Below, in pieces: positions 14,504-19,299 of a stretch of 19,299 nucleotides of DNA. Position numbers and translations under genes: made by a program. Positions within the stretch are counted from its first letter, which is position 1, and each line of letters begins with the position of its first letter. The stretch is from positions 1-19,299 of the forward strand of contig CBFIJI010000031.1 of the NCBI GenBank assembly GCA_965662885.1, in the 5' to 3' direction. Source of the stretch: CBFIJI01 sp965662885. GTDB lineage: Bacteria; Bacteroidota; Bacteroidia; Flavobacteriales; Flavobacteriaceae. Below the pieces are notes generated by a model that saw nothing but the letters and a program-made list of their open reading frames with translations, made no database searches and was not told the DNA's origin.

Positions 14504-14821
14504 ATGGCACGTCTTTTCGATCTAGGTAAGAAAAAACGTGTTAAAAACATTACTTTGCTTTTTCTTCAGGAGTCGCCTGAGGAAAACACCGTTTTTTTTA
14601 CAGTAGGAGTTCCCAAAAGAAACATCCCTTTAGCTGTTGATCGAAACCGTCTAAAAAGACAACTTAGAGAAGCGGTTTACTCCTACTCCAATTGGAATAA
14701 AAAAGCCAACAAAAAGGGATTGCTTATGTTCTTTTTTAACGGACGTGTACCTGATAAAAGTGAAAATATTCATCATAATGTTCATACCCTTTTAGACGCC
14801 TACTTTTCGATGTCAAGATAA
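14504..14821 (+). CDS. rnpA: Ribonuclease P protein component; true start probably upstream
   Basis: Protein cofactor of RNase P, which binds the RNase P RNA and helps trim the 5' leader of pre-tRNAs. The hallmark is TVGVPKRNIPLAVDRNRLKR followed by QLREAVY, the RNR signature helix. The nearest ATG at 14504 gives 105 residues, short for the family. In the same frame, reading back to 14471, the sequence encodes ISLKKLKGKNE directly before MARLFDLGKKKRVK. This matches the usual N-terminal 'KK.RLKG+.EI.RLF..GK' of RnpA, so translation probably begins upstream. No ATG, GTG or TTG occurs there before the in-frame stop at 14450-14452; ATT at 14471 or CTG at 14462 are the candidates. The gene follows the M1 peptidase by about 44 bases, and its 3' end overlaps the convergent elaA gene by 22 bases. 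Confidence 0.93.
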   Translation: MARLFDLGKKKRVKNITLLFLQESPEENTVFFTVGVPKRNIPLAVDRNRLKRQLREAVYSYSNWNKKANKKGLLMFFFNGRVPDKSENIHHNVHTLLDAYFSMSR

Positions 14822-15267
14822 TACATGGCGCAATGGGGAATGCCATCTTCTAAATAATCTTCACCTTGATAGGCAAAACCACATTTTTCATAGAAATGCT
14901 GTAAATATTTTTGTGCAGATATTTTTATTGGTGAAGTGGGAAAGTTGTTCTTGCATTGAATTAAACTTTGTTCAATCAAACCATAAGCCAACCGCTGCCC
15001 TCTAGAGTCTGGGTGAACCACTACCCTACCAATAGAACTATACTCTTTATAATAGTTCCCTTGACCCATAATTCGTAAATAAGCAATACAGCGGTCACCT
15101 TCCATAGAAAAAAGATGGAGTGCTGCTGCATCCTTTCCATCAGCATCTAGATATACACAGTTTTGTTCTACTACAAAAACTTCTGAACGTAGTTTTAAAA
15201 TCGCATATAGTTCACTGGTCAATAACTGGTCGAAAGATTTAACAATCCAATTGATACTTACTGACAT
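14800..15267 (-). CDS. elaA: GNAT N-acetyltransferase, ElaA-like
   Basis: A 155-residue acetyl-CoA-dependent acetyltransferase of the ElaA type; the acceptor is unknown. ElaA hallmarks are the early LRSEVFVVEQNCVYLDADGK, the acetyl-CoA loop region IGRVVVHPDSRGQRLAYGLI and the closing HFYEKCGFAYQGEDYLEDG with GIPH. The glycine-rich R-G-Q-R-L-A-Y-G matches the Q/RxxGxG/A motif A. The start at 15267 lies within the end of rpiB, a 10-base overlap, so the two are translationally coupled in the order rpiB-elaA. Its 3' end overlaps the convergent rnpA by 22 bases, and no terminator is seen between them. Acetylation targets cannot be read from context. Confidence 0.9.
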   Translation of the reverse strand: MSVSINWIVKSFDQLLTSELYAILKLRSEVFVVEQNCVYLDADGKDAAALHLFSMEGDRCIAYLRIMGQGNYYKEYSSIGRVVVHPDSRGQRLAYGLIEQSLIQCKNNFPTSPIKISAQKYLQHFYEKCGFAYQGEDYLEDGIPHCAMYYLDIEK

Positions 15268-15689
15268 GCTATTTTGTTAACTCTATTTTCATGCCGTCCC
15301 CCTTCAAAAGTGGTCATTAAAAATACATCCACCATTTCAACTGCTTGCGCTTGAGAAATATAGCGAGCTGGTAAACTCAATATATTAGCGTTGTTGTGTT
15401 GCCGTGCTAAAGCAACAATTTCTTTGTTCCAACATAATGCGGCACGAATTTTTTGATGCTTGTTTGCAGTCATGGCTGCACCATTACCACTCCCACATAT
15501 GATTATTCCGAATTCCACAGTATTGGAAGAAACATCTTTTGCTACGGGATGAATGAAATCAGGATAATCTACACTCGATTCAGTGTTGGTACCGTGGTTT
15601 ATAATGGTATGGCCTAAAGATGTAAGATGTTTAACAAGAGTTTCTTTGTATTCAACACCTGCGTGATCATTTCCTATACTAATTTTCAT
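15258..15689 (-). CDS. rpiB: Ribose-5-phosphate isomerase B
   Basis: A 143-residue isomerase that interconverts ribose 5-phosphate and ribulose 5-phosphate in the pentose phosphate pathway. Family motifs are continuous: the N-terminal IGNDHAG (D8, H9), the catalytic cysteine C65 in GIIICGSGNGAAMTANK, the ring-opening region ALCWNKEIVALARQHNNAN with H98, and the end TTFEGGRHENRVNKI. The length is typical. RpiB and the related galactose-6-phosphate isomerases LacA/LacB share the fold, but the CGSGNG and ARQHN motifs fit RpiB. The ATG at 15689 starts directly at the first beta-strand. elaA follows with a 10-base overlap. No clear TAnnTTTG box was found on the minus strand in the region upstream. 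Confidence 0.95.
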   Translation of the reverse strand: MKISIGNDHAGVEYKETLVKHLTSLGHTIINHGTNTESSVDYPDFIHPVAKDVSSNTVEFGIIICGSGNGAAMTANKHQKIRAALCWNKEIVALARQHNNANILSLPARYISQAQAVEMVDVFLMTTFEGGRHENRVNKIACQ

Positions 15690-15901
15690 ATTTCTATCGT
15701 AAGTAGTAAATTTAAGAAACTCTGTTTATAACCTCTTTATTTTGTTCATCAGTTTTATCATATTTTGTTAATAACTTCAAGAGTTATCGTTTGCTTTTTT
15801 TTTTGCTGCGTGCAATGAGAATTTTTTAAATGAAAGACAAAAAAAGATACCTTTTTATTCCCACATAAGATTGACAGAACAAGTCGGTATATCAACAGTA
15901 C

Positions 15902-15921
15902 TTTTAGTAAATTTTAGTAAA
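15902..15921. repeat. Tandem 10-bp direct repeat
   Basis: TTTTAGTAAA occurs twice in exact tandem (15902-15911 and 15912-15921), about one DNA turn apart. In AT-rich DNA this can arise by chance or slippage, but same-face spacing in a promoter region would also suit a regulator. Confidence 0.5.
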
Positions 15922-16174
15922 TATAATTAACAGAAACCACTTATTAACCGTTGTTAGTAGTTCCTTTAAAAGCCTATTAATGAAGATAATAAAATAAAAT
16001 TATAAGTGAATAAACCGTTAATTGTTACCCGTTCATTAAATTACAAAGAAGGTTGCCTTTTTTTTATCCTCCTTATCAACACCCTATATAACACATCATT
16101 TTTTAAAATAATTTCTAAAAAAAATAATAATAATGTATTAAACGTTAACAAAAATGATTTAACATTCAAAATTG

Positions 16175-16182
16175 TACCTTTG
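16175..16182 (+). promoter_or_regulatory. -7 box of the rnr promoter
   Basis: TACCTTTG matches the Bacteroidota TAnnTTTG consensus and sits 20 bases before the rnr ATG, giving a leader of about 13 bases. No TTTG lies at the ideal -33 distance; the nearest upstream feature is TTAACA at 16145-16150. The -7 call is good and the -33 call is open. Confidence 0.55.
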
Positions 16183-16202
16183 CATTAACGCTTAAAGAAT
16201 AG

Positions 16203-18365
16203 ATGTCTAAGAAAAAGAAGCAAGGTAAACGGATAGAAGCAAAGCTAATTTCCATTTTCACTCAAAATCCCAAAAAAAAGTTCAACTACAAGCAGCTCGC
16301 CTCATTGTTGAACGTTAATGATACGCAAGGAAGAAATACGATAATTCGTGCACTAAACAAATTAAAGGCTTCCTCTTATCTTCATCAAACTAATGCCCAT
16401 CAATTTTATTTAAATCAAGTCAATTCTCAACCCATTCACGGAACTTTTCAATATTTACCTTCTGGTAAAGGCCTTGTTCTTATTGACGATTCAGAAAAAG
16501 AGTTACTGATTTCTAAATCAAAATTTGGTCGTGCCCTTCACGGTGACCGTGTTGTCGTTCATTCACTACCAAGAAAGAAAGGCGTTGATGAACAATACGG
16601 TGAAATTGTTTCCATTCTTAAACGCGCTAAGCACCAATATGTTGGTGTTCTAGACACTCAAGGTGATTTTGGTTTTGTTACTTTCCAACACAATCGTGTT
16701 TACACCGATTTTTTTATTGAAAAAGAAGATTTAAAAGGTTACAACAATGGTGACAAAGTTGTTGCTACATTAAAAGAGTGGTCAGTGGGTTCAGCTTCTC
16801 CTATAGGGACTATTATTAAAAGTTTAGGGAAACCTGGTGAACCAGAAACTGAAATTCATGCCATACTTCATGACTATAATTTACCCTATGAATTTACACC
16901 GGAAGTAGAAACCGCTGCAAACAAGATTAATAGGTCCATTGAAAAAAAGGAAATTAAAAAAAGAAGGGACTTTCGGGACACCTTGACGTTTACTATCGAT
17001 CCAATTACTGCCAAAGATTTTGATGATGCTCTGTCCTTTAAAGTTTTAGATAATGATCTTTATGAAATAGGTATTCATATTGCTGATGTTTCTCATTATG
17101 TTACCAAAGACACCCTATTAGATGAAGAAGCTTACAATAGAGCTACTTCTGTCTACTTAGTGGATCGTGTGGTACCCATGTTACCAGAAGTCTTATCTAA
17201 TGGCGTCTGTTCCCTTCGCCCTCGGGAAGAGAAGTACACCTTCTCAGCTGTTTTTACAATTGATAAGCAGGCACATGTAAAGGATCAATGGTTTGGAAAA
17301 ACAGTTATTAATTCTAACCACCGTTTTTCTTATGAAGAAGTTCAAGAAATTTTTTCTTCGGAAACCCAAGAGGTTTCTGAGACGGTTTCTTTAACCGGAC
17401 AATCATATACAGTAGATCAACCCACTTTTACAGCTTTAAATACGTTAAATGAACTTGCCAAGACCATTCGTGGATATCGGATGAAAAATGGTGCTATTTC
17501 TTTTGATCGTGTAGAAGTTAACTTCCATTTAGATGAAGAAAACAAACCGGAAAGTGTCTATTTTAAAACATCAAAAGATGCGCATAAACTTGTCGAAGAA
17601 TTTATGCTTTTAGCCAATCGTAAAGTAGCTGAATATATTGCCAAGATTAAACCTGAGGTTCCTTTTGTATATCGTATCCACGATGTTCCAGATACGGAAA
17701 AGTTATATCGCTTACAATCCACTATCGATGCATTTGGTTATCAATTAAATTTGCAATCAAAGAACATTAATCATTCCTTAAATAAACTCTTAAAAGATTG
17801 TTCTGGTTCTAAAGAGCAAAACCTTATCGACACTTTAACTCTTCGTTGTATGAGTAAAGCGGCTTATTCTACCAATAACATCGGACATTATGGTTTAGCT
17901 TTTGAATTCTATACTCATTTTACTTCTCCCATTCGACGCTATCCCGACGTCTTGGTTCATCGTCTGTTACATAATCAACTTGAAGGGATCAGTTCGTCAG
18001 CTAAGCTGCCTCTGGAAGAAGCTTGTCGTCATTCTTCTGATCGTGAACTCTTGGCTACAAAAGCGGAACGCGACTCTACTAAATACATGCAAATCGTTTT
18101 TATGCAAGATAAGGTGGGTAAAACATTTAAAGGTGTGATTTCAGGGGTCACGGAAAGAAGTATTTATGTGGAACTTATTGAAAATAAATGTGAAGGTATG
18201 ATCCGACTCAGTGATATTACTACGGATTATTTTGTTTTCAATGAACGTAATTATACCATTGTCGGCAAGCGAACAAAAACAATTTATCAGCTTGGGGATA
18301 CAGTTGACGTCATTGTAAAAAAAGCGAATATTATCAAACGGCATCTTGATTTTAGTCTTGTTTAA
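16203..18365 (+). CDS. rnr: Ribonuclease R
   Basis: A 720-residue processive 3'-to-5' exoribonuclease that degrades structured RNA and works in RNA quality control. Domains in order: an N-terminal winged-helix part (about 8-70, NYKQLASLLNVNDTQGRNTI), two cold-shock-type OB folds (about 75-220, GTFQYLPSGKGLVLIDDSE and GVLDTQGDFGFVTFQHNRV), the RNB catalytic domain (about 255-590) and a C-terminal S1 domain (about 638-718, FKGVISGVTERSIYVELIEN). The four catalytic aspartates are D266, D272, D274 and D275 in TIDPITAKDFDDALSF. A late RNB motif is HFTSPIRRYPDVLVHRLLH. The protein ends right after S1, without the long basic tail of the E. coli enzyme. The DUF2807 gene follows after 33 bases and may be co-transcribed. 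Confidence 0.97.
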   Translation: MSKKKKQGKRIEAKLISIFTQNPKKKFNYKQLASLLNVNDTQGRNTIIRALNKLKASSYLHQTNAHQFYLNQVNSQPIHGTFQYLPSGKGLVLIDDSEKELLISKSKFGRALHGDRVVVHSLPRKKGVDEQYGEIVSILKRAKHQYVGVLDTQGDFGFVTFQHNRVYTDFFIEKEDLKGYNNGDKVVATLKEWSVGSASPIGTIIKSLGKPGEPETEIHAILHDYNLPYEFTPEVETAANKINRSIEKKEIKKRRDFRDTLTFTIDPITAKDFDDALSFKVLDNDLYEIGIHIADVSHYVTKDTLLDEEAYNRATSVYLVDRVVPMLPEVLSNGVCSLRPREEKYTFSAVFTIDKQAHVKDQWFGKTVINSNHRFSYEEVQEIFSSETQEVSETVSLTGQSYTVDQPTFTALNTLNELAKTIRGYRMKNGAISFDRVEVNFHLDEENKPESVYFKTSKDAHKLVEEFMLLANRKVAEYIAKIKPEVPFVYRIHDVPDTEKLYRLQSTIDAFGYQLNLQSKNINHSLNKLLKDCSGSKEQNLIDTLTLRCMSKAAYSTNNIGHYGLAFEFYTHFTSPIRRYPDVLVHRLLHNQLEGISSSAKLPLEEACRHSSDRELLATKAERDSTKYMQIVFMQDKVGKTFKGVISGVTERSIYVELIENKCEGMIRLSDITTDYFVFNERNYTIVGKRTKTIYQLGDTVDVIVKKANIIKRHLDFSLV

Positions 18366-18398
18366 ATATTTAGTATTTTTAAAATATAAACTTCATTT

Positions 18399-19103
18399 AT
18401 GCAGCTCTTTCAAAAAGTATTCCTCTTACTTATATGTTTCCCTCTTTTTTTATCTGCTCAGGACGAAAACAGTAAGGAGCTTGAAGCCAAGGAATTTGAA
18501 CTTCCTCCTTTTACCAACTTAAGAGTGTACACTGGAATTGATATCAAACTCATACCTTCAGACGTAAATAAAGCACTGGTCTATGGTGATAACTCAGATG
18601 ACATTGTATTATCGAGCAAAAAAGGAACATTACGCATAAAACTTAAAATACAGTCTATTTTCAATTTGGGTTACAATCACGTAGAATTATATTATACAGA
18701 ATCATTAGATCTTATTGATATTAATCAAGGTTCTTCATTAGAAACAGATCAAATACTTGAGCAAACATACTTAGAAATCAAGGTTAATGAAGAAGCTACA
18801 TTAAGGGCTAAAATAAATGTGTCACGTTTAGAAGCTAAGGTTTCTACTGGTTCAGATCTCTACTTAGAAGGAAAAGCATCAATTTCAGAACTAACAATCA
18901 ATACAGGTGGTTCGTGTGAAGCTGAAAAATTAATCACGGAACAAACGAAGATTAAAGTACTTGGAGGTGGCCGAGCTTATGTACATACCAATGGTTTGCT
19001 CAATGCTTCCGTGACTGCAGGAGGAATTATTCGTGTATATGGAAATCCATCAAAGCGAATTACAAAAAAAGTTTTATCAGGAAAAATCCTATTTATGGAT
19101 TAA
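18399..19103 (+). CDS. Secreted head-GIN domain (DUF2807) protein
   Basis: A 234-residue exported protein. The signal peptide is MQLFQKVFLLLICFPLFLSA, with cleavage likely near AQD. The mature part matches the head-GIN/DUF2807 pattern: FELPPFTNLRVYTGIDIKLI at the start, then repeating short beta-strands with 'GS.L'/'G.G' turns (INQGSSLETDQI, VSTGSDLYLEGKAS, INTGGSCEAEKL, VLGGGRAYVHTN, VTAGGIIRVYGNPS). The repeats suggest a right-handed beta-helix-like fold. Its function in Bacteroidota is unknown; envelope or surface binding is a common guess. It starts 33 bases after rnr, so the two may share a transcript. The stop is followed within 7 bases by a hairpin terminator that also serves the opposing tRNA gene. 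Confidence 0.88.
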   Translation: MQLFQKVFLLLICFPLFLSAQDENSKELEAKEFELPPFTNLRVYTGIDIKLIPSDVNKALVYGDNSDDIVLSSKKGTLRIKLKIQSIFNLGYNHVELYYTESLDLIDINQGSSLETDQILEQTYLEIKVNEEATLRAKINVSRLEAKVSTGSDLYLEGKASISELTINTGGSCEAEKLITEQTKIKVLGGGRAYVHTNGLLNASVTAGGIIRVYGNPSKRITKKVLSGKILFMD

Positions 19104-19109
19104 TAAAAA

Positions 19110-19127
19110 ACCCATCCGAAGATGGGT
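19110..19127 (-). terminator. TTCG-loop terminator, mainly for tRNA-Cys
   Basis: ACCCATC (19110-19116) pairs with GATGGGT (19121-19127). Read on the minus strand it is ACCCATC-TTCG-GATGGGT followed by a run of five more Ts, a classical intrinsic terminator with a stable TTCG tetraloop, 8 bases after the tRNA 3' end. Plus-strand transcripts from the DUF2807 gene meet the same hairpin, but only a weak T run follows it. Confidence 0.8.
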
Positions 19128-19134
19128 CTTGTTG

Positions 19135-19205
19135 AGGCATCGAGCGGATTCGAACCGCTGTACAAGCTTTTGCAGAGCTCTGCCTAGCCACTCGGCCACG
19201 ATGCC
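19135..19205 (-). tRNA. tRNA-Cys (anticodon GCA)
   Basis: A 71-base tRNA. The acceptor stem GGCATCG/CGATGCC pairs fully over 7 bp. The D arm contains GCCGAGTGGCTAGGC. The anticodon arm is GAGCT-CTGCAAA-AGCTT with anticodon GCA, including one G.T pair. The T arm is GCGGTTCGAATCCGC with the standard TTCGAAT loop. The discriminator base is T (U73), a known identity element for cysteine tRNA. CCA is not encoded and must be added enzymatically. Confidence 0.97.
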
Positions 19206-19211
19206 ATAGCG

Positions 19212-19219
19212 CAAAAGTA
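19212..19219 (-). promoter_or_regulatory. -7 box of the tRNA-Cys promoter
   Basis: TACTTTTG on the minus strand fits TAnnTTTG and ends 7 bases before the mature tRNA 5' end, so transcription would start at or just before the tRNA. A -33 TTG at the right distance is not evident. Confidence 0.5.
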
Positions 19220-19239
19220 AACATTTTTTACGACCATTC

Positions 19240-19299
19240 TTAGCTTTTATCTCGCATTAGCTCTCTTTCCACAGCGACTTCTTCTACATCCCCGTTGAT
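19240..19299 (-). CDS. Possible C-terminal end of an unidentified protein
   Basis: Reading in from the right edge on the minus strand, 19 codons encode INGDVEEVAVERELMRDKS before a TAA at 19240-19242. The acidic and charged composition is protein-like, and the stop lies 20 bases before the tRNA -7 box. Only the tail is in the window, so the product cannot be named; another frame is also open over this short span. Confidence 0.35.
   Translation of the reverse strand: MNGDVEEVAVERELMRDKS

Larger units (their letters stand above)
15690..16202. other. AT-rich control region between rpiB and rnr
   Basis: 513 bases between divergent genes, very rich in A and T. I see a weak ATAACT/AGTTAT hairpin (15771-15787) followed by a T run (to about 15802), a tandem 10-base repeat (15902-15921) and the rnr promoter box (16175-16182). 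A 60-codon frame at 16006-16188 has no start context or protein-like composition and overlaps the promoter, so I do not call it. No RNA gene is recognised. Confidence 0.6.

Noticed and set aside
15771..15802. Intrinsic terminator in the rpiB-rnr gap
   Set aside because: The ATAACT/AGTTAT stem is only six AT-rich pairs and the T run is not adjacent; no plus-strand gene ends just upstream.
16006..16188. 60-codon plus-strand frame before rnr
   Set aside because: It begins without start context, is rich in Asn, Lys and Ile as expected from AT-rich DNA, and runs through the rnr promoter box.
1..19299. Mobile elements, CRISPR arrays, toxin-antitoxin or defence systems
   Set aside because: I saw no transposase or integrase motifs, no regularly spaced repeats and no defence-type gene clusters; most genes are core functions.

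Overview
The window looks like a piece of chromosome from a marine-type member of the Flavobacteriaceae (phylum Bacteroidota). Supporting signs are the AT-rich DNA, the near absence of Shine-Dalgarno sequences before starts, TAnnTTTG-type -7 promoter boxes, the 'WGWNRGWY' outer-membrane family, a DUF6249 protein and a head-GIN/DUF2807 protein. All names rest on reading motifs by eye; no database search was possible.

Layout. 1-1131 is the 3' part of lepA, followed by a Dps ferritin-like gene (1291-1767). From about 1.77 to 6.0 kb the region is patchy. It holds a frameshifted outer-membrane beta-barrel pseudogene (2010 to about 2729), a small CxxC/CxxC protein, a single-pass membrane protein of unknown function and a two-CBS protein. 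A divergent pair follows: a DUF6249 membrane protein on the minus strand and an ECF sigma factor on the plus strand, the latter trailed by a small two-helix membrane protein. Next is a frameshifted DUF167/YggU pseudogene (5694-5913).

6011-9089 is a two-gene unit with an 8-nt overlap: a tandem universal stress protein and a SulP anion transporter with a STAS domain and a further C-terminal extension. It ends at a hairpin terminator. 9172-14821 is a tightly packed plus-strand series: secreted SMP-30/gluconolactonase-like protein, metallo-beta-lactamase-fold hydrolase (4-nt overlap), S8 serine protease lipoprotein, M1 metallopeptidase and rnpA. elaA (GNAT) and rpiB face it on the minus strand and overlap each other and the end of rnpA. 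After a 513-bp AT-rich control region comes rnr (RNase R), then a DUF2807 secreted protein. tRNA-Cys lies on the minus strand with its own promoter-like box and a TTCG-loop terminator. The last 60 bases probably hold the end of another minus-strand gene.

How the parts relate. Most genes are core housekeeping: translation quality (lepA), RNA processing (rnpA, rnr, tRNA-Cys), sugar phosphate metabolism (rpiB), iron and DNA protection (dps), anion transport and exported hydrolases. I see no phage, transposon, CRISPR or defence system. The points most worth a second look are an 11-bp inverted repeat that places matching ECF-type promoters between the sigma factor and the DUF6249 gene, evidence that rnpA starts upstream of its first ATG, two unlisted pseudogenes, and the unusual C-terminal module of the SulP transporter.
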